Assembly (NCBI GenBank): GCA_017304475.1
Contig: JAFKKV010000014.1
Location: 372,001-436,000 of the forward strand
DNA from: Hyphomicrobiales bacterium
Lineage (GTDB): Bacteria > Pseudomonadota > Alphaproteobacteria > Rhizobiales > Phreatobacteraceae
Length of the DNA stretch: 64,000 nucleotides
Reading direction: 5' to 3'
Numbering within the stretch: the stretch's first letter is position 1; each line of letters starts with the position of its first letter. Shown piece after piece: positions 38,341 to 46,992 of this stretch. The notes under the pieces were generated by a model. That model was not told where the DNA came from, did not search any database, and saw nothing but the letters and a program-made list of their open reading frames with translations. The translations under genes were made by a program, and so were the position numbers.

Positions 38341-39149
38341 CGGCGGATTGCACACCCTTCCAGCCCTATCTGTCGCGCTGGGGGCTGACCGCCGACGGCG
38401 CGCCGTTCGCCACCCGGTCGAGCCGCCTGCTGCCGGTCCTGCACGAAGGCCGGCCCGCCATGCTGAAGATCGCCGTCGAGGCCGAGGAGCGCGCGGGCGG
38501 CCGGCTGATGGTCTGGTGGGACGGCGACGGCGCCGCCCGCGTCTTCGCCCATGACGACGTTGCGTTGCTGATGGAGCGCGCGACCGGCGATGAGAGCCTC
38601 GCCGCCCTGGTCCAGGCCGGCCATGACGACGCGGCGAGCCGGATCATTTGCACGGCCGCCGCAAGGCTTCATTCACCACGGCGGCAATCCCTGCCGGAGC
38701 TCGTCGGCCTCGATCACTGGTTTCGGGAGCTCGGCGCCGCCGCGCAGCATGGCGGCCTGATCGCGCAAGCGGCGGCCGCCGCCCGGCGGCTCCTCGGTGA
38801 GCCGCGCGACACCGTCGTCCTGCACGGCGACATTCATCACGGCAATATCCTGGATTTCGGCCCCCAGGGCTGGCTCGCCATCGATCCCAAGGGCCTGTTC
38901 GGCGAGCGCGATTTCGACTTCGTCAACCTGTTCCGCAATCCCGACGAGGCGACGGCGCTCTCGCCCGGCCGCTTCCCGCGCCAACTCGCCGTGGTGACCG
39001 AGGCGGCAGGGCTCCAGGCGAGCCGCCTGCTGCAATGGATCCTGGCCTTTGCCGGCCTGTCGGCGGTCTGGCAGATCGGCGACGGCGAACCGCCGGACGA
39101 GGATCTCGCCGTCGCGGCGCTTGCCGCCGCCGAAATCGCCAGGGCCTGA
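38337..39149 (+). CDS. Aminoglycoside/hydroxyurea phosphotransferase-like kinase, APH(6) family
   Basis: A 270-residue small-molecule kinase. The catalytic loop HGDIHHGNIL is at 163-172 and the metal-binding motif AIDPKGLFGE at 181-190, the form characteristic of the APH(6)/streptomycin 6-kinase-like family. The N-terminal ATP lobe includes RPAMLKIAVEAEE with a candidate Lys. Chromosomal members often have unknown natural substrates, so resistance should not be assumed. It overlaps the upstream pseudouridine synthase gene. Confidence 0.82.
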   Translation: MTADCTPFQPYLSRWGLTADGAPFATRSSRLLPVLHEGRPAMLKIAVEAEERAGGRLMVWWDGDGAARVFAHDDVALLMERATGDESLAALVQAGHDDAASRIICTAAARLHSPRRQSLPELVGLDHWFRELGAAAQHGGLIAQAAAAARRLLGEPRDTVVLHGDIHHGNILDFGPQGWLAIDPKGLFGERDFDFVNLFRNPDEATALSPGRFPRQLAVVTEAAGLQASRLLQWILAFAGLSAVWQIGDGEPPDEDLAVAALAAAEIARA

Positions 39150-39213
39150 CTTTCGGACGGTTCGCCTTTTCTGCCTGCTGTGCGTTAGGTTCGACTGAGA
39201 GGGAGACAACAAG

Positions 39214-40446
39214 ATGGCTGGCCACTACGACAAGCGGGAAACCCGCGACCCGGGCGTGCGTGAAAAGGACCTGTTCAAACGGCTGCCGGCGGTCATCGCC
39301 ACGGCGCTCAAGGCGCCCGGCTGGAAACGCCATCTGGGCAAGATCGACCCGCGCGCGATCACCTCGCGGGCAGCGCTCGCCGAACTGCCGATCCAGCGCA
39401 AGGCCGACCTGCCGGCGCTGCAGAAACTGCACCCGCCCTTCGGCGGTTTCATGCCCGGCAAGGCCGGCGCCTTCGGCCGGCTGTTCGTCTCGCCCGGGCC
39501 GATCTTCGAGCCCGAGCCGGTCGGCCACGACGTCTGGCGCATGGGCCGCGTGCTGTCGGCCGCCGGCTTCAGGCGCGGCGACATCGTGCTCAACACCTTT
39601 TCCTATCACCTGACGCCCGGTGGCTGGGCCTTCGATTCCGGCGCGCGCGCCGCCGGCTGCGCGGTCATCCCCGCCGGCCCCGGCAATACCGATCACCAGC
39701 TCGACCTGATCGAGGCCTATCGGCCGGTCGCCTATACCGGCGTCCCGGATTTCCTGAAGATCCTGATCGACACCGCCAAGGCGAAGGGACGCGACGTCTC
39801 CTCGATCACCAAGGCGCTGGTCTCGGGCGCCGCCTTCCCGCCGTCGCTGCAGCAGGAAATCGGCGGCCACGGCATCGCCGCCTACCAGGCCTATGCGGTC
39901 GCCGAATGCGGCCCGATCGCCTATGAGACCGAGGCCCGCGAGGGCATGGTGCTGAACGAGGACATCATCCTGGAGGTCGTGCGCCCCGGCACCGGCGATC
40001 CGGTTCGCGAGGGCGAGGTCGGCGAGGTCGTGGTCACCGTGCTCGACATCCATCACCCGCTGATCCGGCTGGCGGTCGGCGATCTCACCGCCGTCCTGCC
40101 GGGCATCTCGCCCTGCGGGCGCACCAATGCCCGCATCAAGGGCTGGCTCGGCCGCGCCGACCAGACCGCCAAGGTGAAGGGCATGTTCGTCCGCCCCGAG
40201 CAGGTGGCGGAAGTGGTCCGGCGCCATTCCGAAATCGCCCGGGCGCGCCTGGTGGTGGCCCGCAACGGCGAGACCGACACCATGACGCTGCAGGTCGAGA
40301 CCCGGGCGAAATCCGCCGAATTCCTGGCCGCCGTCGGCGAGACGGTTCAGGCGGTGACCAAGCTGAAGGGCGCCGTGACGCCGGTGGCGCCCGGCAGCCT
40401 GCCCAATGACGGCAAGGTCATCGAGGATACCAGGCCGGTCGGCTGA
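39214..40446 (+). CDS. PaaK-like adenylate-forming ligase
   Basis: A 410-residue protein with the phenylacetate-CoA ligase (PaaK) layout: VLNTFSYHLTPGGWAFDSGA, AGCAVIPAGPGNT, AYQAYAVAECGPIAYE and a C-terminal domain with GRADQTAKVKGMFVRPEQV. The usual ATP-binding P-loop (SSGTTGKP) is replaced by SPGPIFEPE at 93-101, lacking the Thr and Lys. It may still activate an acid to a CoA ester, or have lost that step. GAGGGAG precedes the ATG. No other aromatic catabolism gene is adjacent. Confidence 0.85.
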   Translation: MAGHYDKRETRDPGVREKDLFKRLPAVIATALKAPGWKRHLGKIDPRAITSRAALAELPIQRKADLPALQKLHPPFGGFMPGKAGAFGRLFVSPGPIFEPEPVGHDVWRMGRVLSAAGFRRGDIVLNTFSYHLTPGGWAFDSGARAAGCAVIPAGPGNTDHQLDLIEAYRPVAYTGVPDFLKILIDTAKAKGRDVSSITKALVSGAAFPPSLQQEIGGHGIAAYQAYAVAECGPIAYETEAREGMVLNEDIILEVVRPGTGDPVREGEVGEVVVTVLDIHHPLIRLAVGDLTAVLPGISPCGRTNARIKGWLGRADQTAKVKGMFVRPEQVAEVVRRHSEIARARLVVARNGETDTMTLQVETRAKSAEFLAAVGETVQAVTKLKGAVTPVAPGSLPNDGKVIEDTRPVG

Positions 40447-40492
40447 GCCGGCCGGACCGCCGCGATCACCCTCATCGCGGCGGCTCAGTCCG

Positions 40493-40885
40493 TCAGCGCA
40501 GCAGCGCCGCGTAGCGGTCGCGATAGGCGATCAGCAGCAGGCCGGTCACCACCGCGAGGATCACCGCCACCGGCAGGCCGCCCGGATTGAGCACCAGGTG
40601 GAAGGCGATGATCACGGTGATGATCGGCAGCAGCAGCGCCACGCCCAGCGCCGGCGCGCGATTGCTCAGCAGCATGGCGGCGCCGATCAGATCGATCGAC
40701 TTCATCAGCGGCCAGAAGAAGCCGGAGGCCTTCAGGGCCTGTTCGAAGGCAAGGCCCGCGGGCGCTGTCGGCGGGTTGATATAATTGGTTCCGGTAAAGA
40801 CCAGCAGCAGTCCGTCGATGCCGCTCACCAGGAACAGCAGTCCCAGCAGGATCCGCGGGATGTCTACGAGAATAATTCTGATCAT
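40493..40885 (-). CDS. DoxX-like membrane protein
   Basis: A 130-residue protein with four hydrophobic helices: ILLGLLFLVSGIDGLLLVF first, then around 58-74, 79-97 and 103-121. The layout and the NYINPPTAPAGLAFEQALKAS loop are typical of the DoxX-like family of small quinone- or redox-linked membrane proteins. Its exact role is unknown. It is in the same direction as hemH, downstream of it by 135 bases, and may be transcribed independently. Confidence 0.72.
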   Translation of the reverse strand: MIRIILVDIPRILLGLLFLVSGIDGLLLVFTGTNYINPPTAPAGLAFEQALKASGFFWPLMKSIDLIGAAMLLSNRAPALGVALLLPIITVIIAFHLVLNPGGLPVAVILAVVTGLLLIAYRDRYAALLR

Positions 40886-41020
40886 GTTCAGTCCAACAAT
40901 GCCTCGGTCGCCCCGATCACGCGCGTCGATGCCGGGCCAACGTATCGGTTTGACCGCGCCGGGGGCCGTCGATCGTTTCGACCGCGTATGTCATGCTTCC
41001 CTGGAAGGCTCCGGGCCGGC

Positions 41021-42052
41021 CTAAAGCCAGCCCATCAGCTCGCGCTCGACCACGCTGGTGATCACGTCCATGCCGAGATCGGAATCGTTGAGGCACGGGA
41101 TATAGCTGAACTTTTCGCCGCCATTGGCCTCGAAAATATGCCGGTTCTCGCCGTTCAGCTCCTCCAGCGTCTCCAGGCAATCCGCCGAAAAGCCCGGCGC
41201 CAGGATGGCCATCGACTTGACGCCGCGCTTGGCCAGCGCCTCCACCGTCTTGTCGGTATAGGGCTTGATCCATTCGTCCGGCCCGAAGCGCGACTGGAAG
41301 GTCATCATCAGCCGCTCCGGCGCCATGCCGAGCTTTTCGCGCAGCAGCCGCCAGGTCTTGTGGCAGTGGCAATAATAGGGGTCGCCCGCCTCGATATATT
41401 TCTGCGGCACACCGTGGAACGAGGCGAGGATGACCTCCGGCTCATGGTCGAGCCCGGCGAGATGGGTGCGGATCGATTGGGCGAGTGCGTCGATATAGGC
41501 CGGCTCGTCATGATAGGGCGGCGCGATCCGCACCGTCGGCTGCCAGCGCATGTCCATCAGCGCGCGGAACAGGTGGTCATTGGCGGTCGCCACCGTCGCC
41601 GCGGCATATTGCGGATAAAGCGAGACCGCGAGGATGCGGTCGCAGCCCGCCTTCAGCAGCCGCTCGACCGCCGGCTTGATCGCCGGATTGCCGTAGCGCA
41701 TGGCCCAATCGACGACCACCTTGTCGCTTTTCGCGGCGAGCCGGCCACCGAGCTTTTCGGCCTGGCTGCGGGTGATCGTCTTGAGGAAGCTCTCGTCCAG
41801 CTCCTTGTTCCAGATCGTCGCATAGTCCCGGCCCTTCTTCTGCGGGCGGGTCTGCAGGATGATCAGGTTGAGGATCGGCCACCAGATGGCGCGCGCGGTC
41901 TCGATCACCCGGCGGTCGGACAGGAATTCCTTGAGATAGCGCCGCATCGACCAATAGTCGGTGCCATCGGGCGTACCCAGATTCATCACCAGCACCCCGA
42001 TCTTGCCGGCTTTCACCGGGACATGATCGGGGGGGAGTTTCATTTCAGGCAT
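41021..42052 (-). CDS. hemH: Ferrochelatase
   Basis: A 343-residue enzyme of normal length that inserts Fe(II) into protoporphyrin IX. The active-site His is H213 in LASFHGVPQKYIEAGDPY. KIGVLVMNLGTPDG at the N-terminus and ILAPGFSADCLETLEEL with its conserved Cys/Glu region are present. The end is typical of the alphaproteobacterial enzyme. It uses the heme needed for ccmAB-dependent cytochromes. ATG starts at 42052 and 42043 are both possible. Confidence 0.96.
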   Translation of the reverse strand: MPEMKLPPDHVPVKAGKIGVLVMNLGTPDGTDYWSMRRYLKEFLSDRRVIETARAIWWPILNLIILQTRPQKKGRDYATIWNKELDESFLKTITRSQAEKLGGRLAAKSDKVVVDWAMRYGNPAIKPAVERLLKAGCDRILAVSLYPQYAAATVATANDHLFRALMDMRWQPTVRIAPPYHDEPAYIDALAQSIRTHLAGLDHEPEVILASFHGVPQKYIEAGDPYYCHCHKTWRLLREKLGMAPERLMMTFQSRFGPDEWIKPYTDKTVEALAKRGVKSMAILAPGFSADCLETLEELNGENRHIFEANGGEKFSYIPCLNDSDLGMDVITSVVERELMGWL

Positions 42053-42149
42053 CGGGAGCTCGCGATCGACAAGCGGAATGGCGCGGGTGATACGCCGGAA
42101 TTGGAAACGTTGAAAGCTGATAAGCCGTCGCGGGCCGGCCGCAGGTCGA

Positions 42150-43046
42150 TCAGGCCCGGGCCTTGACCGCTGCCGTCAGCGCCAAAGCGAGCCCGGCGGT
42201 CGCACCGATGGTTCCCGCGGCATTGAGTGCCAGCGCCGAGCCGAACAGCGCCGGCCCGAGCACGGCCGCGGCATAACCGATCAGGACCGAGGCGAAGGCG
42301 ATCACCAGCGACAGCCCGATCTGGCGGGACAGTCTCGTGGTCATCAGCCGGGCGGTCGCCGCCGGGCAGACGATCATCGCGACCGCCAGCACCACGCCGA
42401 CCGACTGGAAGGCGGCGGTGCAGGCGAGCGCGGTCGCGGTCAGGAGCGCCGCCTCCAACGCGCCGATCGGCAAACCCGCCGCGCGCGCGAAGACCGGATC
42501 GAAAGCGATCAAGGCCAGTTCCTTGTGGAAGGTCACCAGGATCGCCGTCACCAGCGCCAGGACCAAAGCGAGTTCGCCGACCACCCCAGGCAGCTGGCCG
42601 AGCAGGGCCAGCGGCGACGCCGCGTCGGCACCCTCGGCGGTCACCCAGATCAGCCCTTCCAGATGACCGGTCACCACGTGGTGGATATCGAAGGCGGTAC
42701 GGGCGAGCCCGGTCCATTCCAGGAGCAGGATGCCGAAGGCAAAGAAGCTGGTGAACACGATGCCGAGCGCCGCACCCGGCTCGACCCGGCCGACGCGGGT
42801 GAGAAAGGCGACGAGGCCGCTCGCCGCGAAGGCCGCGGCCAGGCCGCCGCCGAGAATGACCGGACTGGCGGTCGAGCCGGTGATCACCACCGCGATGACC
42901 ACGCCGGGCACCACCGCATGGCTCAGCGCATCGGCGGCCATGGCGCGACGGGTGAGAATGAGGAAATTGCCGACCAGCGCGCAGGCGAGCGCCGCGAGCG
43001 TCGCCGCCAGCAGCGGCACGAAATCGACCATCCAGAAGCCGGCCAT
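42150..43046 (-). CDS. Metal ABC transporter permease 2 (ZnuB/TroD-like)
   Basis: A 298-residue ABC-3 family permease with about eight or nine hydrophobic segments. GNFLILTRRAMAADALSHAV is the conserved entry loop (split 27-46), and VDIHHVVTGHLEGLIWV-like and GLPIGALEAALL segments are typical. It overlaps the first permease gene (ATGA) and is the last gene of the four-gene operon starting at 45670. Two permeases form the heteromeric channel, as in TroCD and MntCD. The metal is most likely zinc or manganese. Confidence 0.88.
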   Translation of the reverse strand: MAGFWMVDFVPLLAATLAALACALVGNFLILTRRAMAADALSHAVVPGVVIAVVITGSTASPVILGGGLAAAFAASGLVAFLTRVGRVEPGAALGIVFTSFFAFGILLLEWTGLARTAFDIHHVVTGHLEGLIWVTAEGADAASPLALLGQLPGVVGELALVLALVTAILVTFHKELALIAFDPVFARAAGLPIGALEAALLTATALACTAAFQSVGVVLAVAMIVCPAATARLMTTRLSRQIGLSLVIAFASVLIGYAAAVLGPALFGSALALNAAGTIGATAGLALALTAAVKARA

Positions 43047-43942
43047 CAGCCCTGCCCCGCGATCAGCCCGCGGGCCCGGCCGAACAGCAGGCTGGAGGCA
43101 AAGAGCAGGGCCGCGACCAGCACGATGGCCGGGCCGGTCGGCGTATCCGCCACGACCGCCGAGATGGCGGCCCCCGAAAAGGCCGAGATGGCACCGAAGC
43201 CGGCCGCAAGGATCACCACCAGACCGGCCCGGTCGGTCCAGAACCGCGCCGCGGCCGGCGGGATGACGACCAGGGCGACCGACAGCACGAAGCCGGCCAC
43301 CGGCAGGGCCGCCACCACCACCACGGCGCAGACGAGCGCGACCAGCCCGTCGAGCCGCGCCACCGGCAGGCCGATGGCACGGGCGAAGTCGGCGTCGAAC
43401 GCCACCGCGCAGAGCTCCTTCAGCACCGCGACCAGGATTGCCAGGACCAGCACCGCCAGCACGGCCATGACCTCGGCCTCGTGCGGCAGCATGCCGGCCG
43501 CCGAGCCGAACAGCAATTGCTCCAGTCCGGCCTGGCGGCCGACCGACAGGGTCTGCACGATGGACAAAAGCGCGAGGCCGAGGCCGAAGCCGGCCGCCAG
43601 CACCGCGGCGGTCGCGGTGTCCGGGCCGACCTTCGGCCGGCGGCCGAGCCATTCGATGGCGATCAGCGCGGCCAGCGCCGCGAGCCCGGCGCCACCCATC
43701 AGCCACAAGGCGTCGCGGGGCGCCCGGCCGAGCGCCGCGGCCAGCAGGAAGGCACCGGCAATGCCGGGCAAGGTCGCATGCGCGACGGCATCCGATACCA
43801 GCGCGCGCCGGCGCAGCATGGCGAAGACGCCGGCGGCACCTGCGGCACAGCCGAGGGCTGCCGATCCCAGCATGACCACGGTGGTGTTGAAGCCGGCCTG
43901 CAGGCTCACCACGCGCAGGATTTCGGTGATCAATGCGCTCAT
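43046..43942 (-). CDS. Metal ABC transporter permease 1 (TroC-like)
   Basis: A 298-residue ABC-3 family permease. The ATPase-coupling and entry segment RRRALVSDAVAHATLPGIAG (46-65) and the later AIGLPVARLDGLVAL are family features; about eight hydrophobic helices are seen. It shares sequence style with the second permease, suggesting they arose by duplication. It lies three bases after the ATPase and overlaps permease 2, so the operon order is binding protein, ATPase, permease, permease. Confidence 0.88.
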   Translation of the reverse strand: MSALITEILRVVSLQAGFNTTVVMLGSAALGCAAGAAGVFAMLRRRALVSDAVAHATLPGIAGAFLLAAALGRAPRDALWLMGGAGLAALAALIAIEWLGRRPKVGPDTATAAVLAAGFGLGLALLSIVQTLSVGRQAGLEQLLFGSAAGMLPHEAEVMAVLAVLVLAILVAVLKELCAVAFDADFARAIGLPVARLDGLVALVCAVVVVAALPVAGFVLSVALVVIPPAAARFWTDRAGLVVILAAGFGAISAFSGAAISAVVADTPTGPAIVLVAALLFASSLLFGRARGLIAGQG

Positions 43943-43945
43943 CGG

Positions 43946-44701
43946 TCAGGCGGCCAACGGCACGCCATAGGCCCGGGCCAGCACCTGCGGGGTGAAGGCA
44001 TCAGTGACCGGTCCGGCCGCGACGACCGTCTTGTTCAGCACCAGCACGTCGCGGAACCGGGCGGCGACGGTGCCCAGGTCGTGATGCACGCAGACCACCA
44101 GGCGGCCGTCCCGGTCGAGCCCATCGAAAACATCGAGGATAATGCTCTCCGAGGCCGCATCGACCCCCGCCAGCGGCTCGTCGAGAAACAGGATGCGGGC
44201 GTCGCGGGCCAGCCCCCGGGCGAGAAAGACGCGCTGCTGCTGGCCGCCCGACATGGCGCCGATCTGTCGGCCGGCCAGGTCCGCCAGCCCGACGCGGTCG
44301 AGCAGGTCGAGCGCCCTGTCGCGCCTGATACGGCCATAGGTCCTGAACCAGCCGGTCTCGCGCACCATGCCCTGCAGCACGACGTCGAGCGCGGTTGCCG
44401 GAAAGTCCCAATCGACCGAAGCCCGCTGCGGCACATAGGCGGTCAGGTTGCGCGCCTCGTCCATCGCGCGGCCGCCGATACTGACCTGGCCGGTCGACGG
44501 CACCAGGCCGAGGATCGCCTTGATCAGGGTCGATTTGCCGGCGCCATTGGGGCCGACCACCGCGACCAGCCCGGTCGCCGGCGCCATCCAGGTGACGTCG
44601 GTGAGCGCCGGCACGCCGCGATAGGCGACCGACAGGCCCTCCACCATCAGCCGGTCGGCCAGGCTATCCGGTGTCGGAGGGGTACGCGCCAGCATGGTCA
44701 T
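43946..44701 (-). CDS. Metal ABC transporter ATP-binding protein (TroB/ZnuC-like)
   Basis: A 251-residue ATPase. Walker A is GPNGAGKSTLIK (about 50-61), the signature is MSGGQQQRVFLARGLA (about 150-165), and Walker B is ILFLDEPLAGVD, followed by VHHDLGTV with the switch His. YVPQRASVDWDFPATALDVV is the Q-loop region typical of manganese/zinc importers. It energises the two permeases. It is separated by three bases from both neighbours, so the operon is very tight. Confidence 0.92.
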   Translation of the reverse strand: MTMLARTPPTPDSLADRLMVEGLSVAYRGVPALTDVTWMAPATGLVAVVGPNGAGKSTLIKAILGLVPSTGQVSIGGRAMDEARNLTAYVPQRASVDWDFPATALDVVLQGMVRETGWFRTYGRIRRDRALDLLDRVGLADLAGRQIGAMSGGQQQRVFLARGLARDARILFLDEPLAGVDAASESIILDVFDGLDRDGRLVVCVHHDLGTVAARFRDVLVLNKTVVAAGPVTDAFTPQVLARAYGVPLAA

Positions 44702-44704
44702 GCC

Positions 44705-45670
44705 TCAGCCCGCGACGCCGAGGCGCCCGGACATGCCGCGTTCGGGCGCGGTGCCGCCCAGCGCCCGGGCGATTGCCGTGACATTGTGGTCGATCATGCC
44801 GAGATAGGTGCCCTCATAAGTGCCCGGCTTGCCCATGGCATCGGAGAACAGTTCCGCTCCGATCGCCACCGTATGGCCACGCCGGGCCGCGCCTTCGATC
44901 ACCGCGCGGACGTTGCGGTCGGACACCGAACTCTCGACGAAAATGGCCGGGACGCGCCGCGTCACCATCAGCTCGACGGTCGCCTCGATGGATTTCAACC
45001 CGGCCTCGCTCTCGGTCGACAGGCCCTGGATGCCGTGCACTTGGAAATCATAAGCCCTGGCGAGATAGCTGAAGGCATCGTGCGCGGTCACCAGGATGCG
45101 CCGTTCCGCCGGCACGCTGGACAGGATGCCGCCGGCATAGCTGCCGAGCGACTGAAGTTCGGCGAGCACAGGTGCCAGCCGCGGCGTCACCGGATTGCGA
45201 TTGGGTCGGCGATGGGTCTCGAGCGCATGGGCCACCGCGCGGACGACCACGATCCACAGCCCCGGATCCATCCAGACATGCGGGTCGGGCTTGTCCGGCA
45301 CCTCCTGGTCGTTGAGGCGCCGCTCCCGGGGAACGGCATCGGCGGCGAACACGACAGGCCGTTGGCGGCCGATCTGGGCAAAGGTCTCGCGGAACTGCGC
45401 CTCCAGGCTGAGGCCATGGGCGATGACCAGATCGGCCGCCGTCAGCTTGACGATATCGGCGCGGGTCGGCCGGTAAAGGTGCGGATCGACCCCCTCGCCC
45501 ATCAGCGATTCGACCTTGACCGCATCGCCCGCGAGCATGCGCACCGCGTCCGCCAGCATGGCGGTCGTCGCCACCACCGACAGCGGCTGGGCCGCGGCGG
45601 CATCCCGCAGACCCAGCGCGAGCGTGGCGACGCCACCGGCAAACACCCGGCGCGAGACGGACGGTATCAT
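44705..45670 (-). CDS. Metal ABC transporter substrate-binding protein (TroA/ZnuA family)
   Basis: A 321-residue exported protein. MIPSVSRRVFAGGVATLALG is a Tat-like signal. The metal ligands line up with T. pallidum TroA (H68, H133, H199, D279): here H64 (VDPHLYRP), H131 (DPHVWMDP), H197 (VTAHDAFSYL) and D294 (GMIDHN). The His at the third place argues against the Glu of PsaA/MntC manganese-only proteins, so zinc and/or manganese is expected. A promoter with two flanking dyads precedes the gene. The start at 45670 is the first residue of the signal. Confidence 0.88.
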   Translation of the reverse strand: MIPSVSRRVFAGGVATLALGLRDAAAAQPLSVVATTAMLADAVRMLAGDAVKVESLMGEGVDPHLYRPTRADIVKLTAADLVIAHGLSLEAQFRETFAQIGRQRPVVFAADAVPRERRLNDQEVPDKPDPHVWMDPGLWIVVVRAVAHALETHRRPNRNPVTPRLAPVLAELQSLGSYAGGILSSVPAERRILVTAHDAFSYLARAYDFQVHGIQGLSTESEAGLKSIEATVELMVTRRVPAIFVESSVSDRNVRAVIEGAARRGHTVAIGAELFSDAMGKPGTYEGTYLGMIDHNVTAIARALGGTAPERGMSGRLGVAG

Positions 45671-45694
45671 GGGTTCACCAGGGCTGATGCGTTG

Positions 45695-45711
45695 TTGCAA
45701 GTCATTCGCAG
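45695..45711. promoter_or_regulatory. Imperfect dyad TTGCAAG-TCA-TTCGCAG over the start site of the metal operon
   Basis: A 17-bp imperfect inverted repeat of the same layout as the perfect one at 45747-45763, 52 bases apart (about five helical turns), so both face the same side of the DNA. From the promoter below, transcription would start inside it, so a protein bound here would block RNA polymerase. The TTGC-containing half-sites resemble Fur-family (Mur-type) sites of Rhizobiales as I recall them. Confidence 0.5.
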
Positions 45712-45712
45712 A

Positions 45713-45741
45713 AAACTGCGGTGCGAGGCCCGTCCTGTCAA
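45713..45741 (-). promoter_or_regulatory. Promoter of the metal transporter operon
   Basis: On the minus strand, a perfect -35 box TTGACA (45741-45736) is followed after 17 bases by CAGTTT (45718-45713), a weak -10 box. It lies between the two dyads and points to the binding-protein gene 43 bases downstream. The 328-base non-coding stretch 45671-45998 holds these elements, and the space toward the SPFH gene holds one further dyad (45863-45879). Confidence 0.55.
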
Positions 45742-45746
45742 GTTTG

Positions 45747-45763
45747 TTGCGAAACATTCGCAA
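45747..45763. promoter_or_regulatory. Perfect dyad TTGCGAA-ACA-TTCGCAA upstream of the -35 box
   Basis: A perfect 7-bp inverted repeat with a 3-bp spacer, five bases upstream of the TTGACA box of the metal transporter operon. Metal-responsive repressors of the Fur family bind such 17- to 19-bp dyads. With the second site it forms a paired operator. The regulator gene is not in the window. Confidence 0.6.
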
Positions 45764-45862
45764 AAACCGCCCCGGCCGACGGCCGGAAACACCGGCAACG
45801 TCCCCGTGCCATGGCCAGGAAACGATCCAAACGCCATGATTTGCCTGTTGCGATGGTCGATT

Positions 45863-45879
45863 TGCGACTTGCTGTCGCA
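45863..45879. repeat. Third dyad TGCGAC-N5-GTCGCA in the metal operon intergenic region
   Basis: A perfect 6-bp inverted repeat with a 5-bp centre, using half-sites (TGCGA/TCGCA) similar to the two dyads upstream of the metal operon but with different spacing. It may be a further regulator site or a small hairpin in the leader of the SPFH gene; the sequence alone does not decide. Confidence 0.3.
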
Positions 45880-45998
45880 GGACGAGCCGCGACCGGCGCG
45901 TCGCGCGCCGAAGTCGCGTCGGAGCAATCGACGGCATGCTAAGATTGTGCTCCGAGGCCCGCCACCCTACCTTCGCATTCCCTCGTCGGAGACCCACC

Positions 45999-46982
45999 AT
46001 GTTTCCATTCGCCGGCAGCGACGCCGCACTTGTCGCCCTCGTCCTCCTCGCCATCATCATCATCTTCTCGGGCGTCAAGACGGTTCCGCAGGGCTACCAA
46101 TGGACGGTGGAGCGCTTCGGCCGCTACGTCCGCACGCTGCGGCCGGGCCTGTCGCTGATCGTGCCGTTCATCGACCGCATCGGTCACAAGGTGAACGTCA
46201 TGGAGCAGGTGCTCGACGTGCCGAGCCAGGAGGTCATCACCAAGGACAATGCCAAGGTGACGGTCGACGGCATCGCCTTCTTCCAGTCGCTGGACCCGGC
46301 CAAGACCAGCTACGAGATCACCAATCTCAACCTCGCTCTGCTCAACCTGGCGATGACCAATATCCGCACCGTCATGGGCTCGATGGACCTCGACGCGCTG
46401 CTGTCGCATCGCGACGAGATCAATGAGCGGCTGCTGCGCGTGGTCGACCAGGCGGCCTCGCCCTGGGGCGTCAAGGTCAACCGCATCGAGATCAAGGACA
46501 TCGTGCCGCCGGCCGACCTGGTCTCGGCCATGGGCCGGCAGATGAAGGCCGAGCGCGAGAAGCGCGCGGTGATCCTGGAGGCGGAAGGCCAGCGCCAGTC
46601 CGAGATCCTGCGCGCCGAGGGCCAGAAGCAGTCGCAGATCCTGGAGGCCGAGGGCCGGCGCGAGGCGGCCTTCCGCGATGCCGAGGCGCGCGAGCGCCAA
46701 GCCGCCGCCGAAGCCAAGGCGACCGAAGTGCTGTCGGCCGCGATCGCCGGCGGCAATTCGCTGTCGGTCAACTATTTCGTCGCCGAGAAATATCTGAAGG
46801 CGCTGGAAGCCATGGCCCAGTCGCCCAATCAGAAGGTGCTGATCATGCCGGTGGAGACCACCCAGATCCTGGGCTCGCTCGCCGGCATCAGCGAGATCGC
46901 CAAGGCCGCCTTCGGGACCGATGCGCCGGCTCTGGCCAGGCCCGTCGTGCGCGGCAGCGTGCCGCCGGCCGGCGGCAACTGA
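45999..46982 (+). CDS. SPFH/band 7 (stomatin-like) membrane protein, QmcA type
   Basis: A 327-residue protein with an N-terminal membrane helix (about residues 9-25, VALVLLAIIIIF) and an SPFH domain (about 27-190): VPQGYQWTVERFGRYV, LRPGLSLIVPFIDRI, and RIEIKDIVPPADLV. A long coiled-coil-prone helix rich in Glu, Gln and Arg follows (about 185-250). Such proteins form oligomeric membrane microdomain scaffolds. It is coupled to an NfeD protein, the usual partner. The start at 45999 is the ATG before the membrane helix. Confidence 0.92.
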   Translation: MFPFAGSDAALVALVLLAIIIIFSGVKTVPQGYQWTVERFGRYVRTLRPGLSLIVPFIDRIGHKVNVMEQVLDVPSQEVITKDNAKVTVDGIAFFQSLDPAKTSYEITNLNLALLNLAMTNIRTVMGSMDLDALLSHRDEINERLLRVVDQAASPWGVKVNRIEIKDIVPPADLVSAMGRQMKAEREKRAVILEAEGQRQSEILRAEGQKQSQILEAEGRREAAFRDAEARERQAAAEAKATEVLSAAIAGGNSLSVNYFVAEKYLKALEAMAQSPNQKVLIMPVETTQILGSLAGISEIAKAAFGTDAPALARPVVRGSVPPAGGN

Positions 46983-46992
46983 GGCGGCCGCC

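Noticed and set aside
38337..39149. Antibiotic resistance gene
   Set aside because: The kinase belongs to the APH(6)-like family, but it sits in a host operon with a pseudouridine synthase. Resistance cannot be inferred from sequence alone.
43481..46426. 981-residue plus-strand frame across the metal ABC genes
   Set aside because: It spans four intact genes on the other strand, with low-complexity His/Arg/Gly composition and no recognisable domain.
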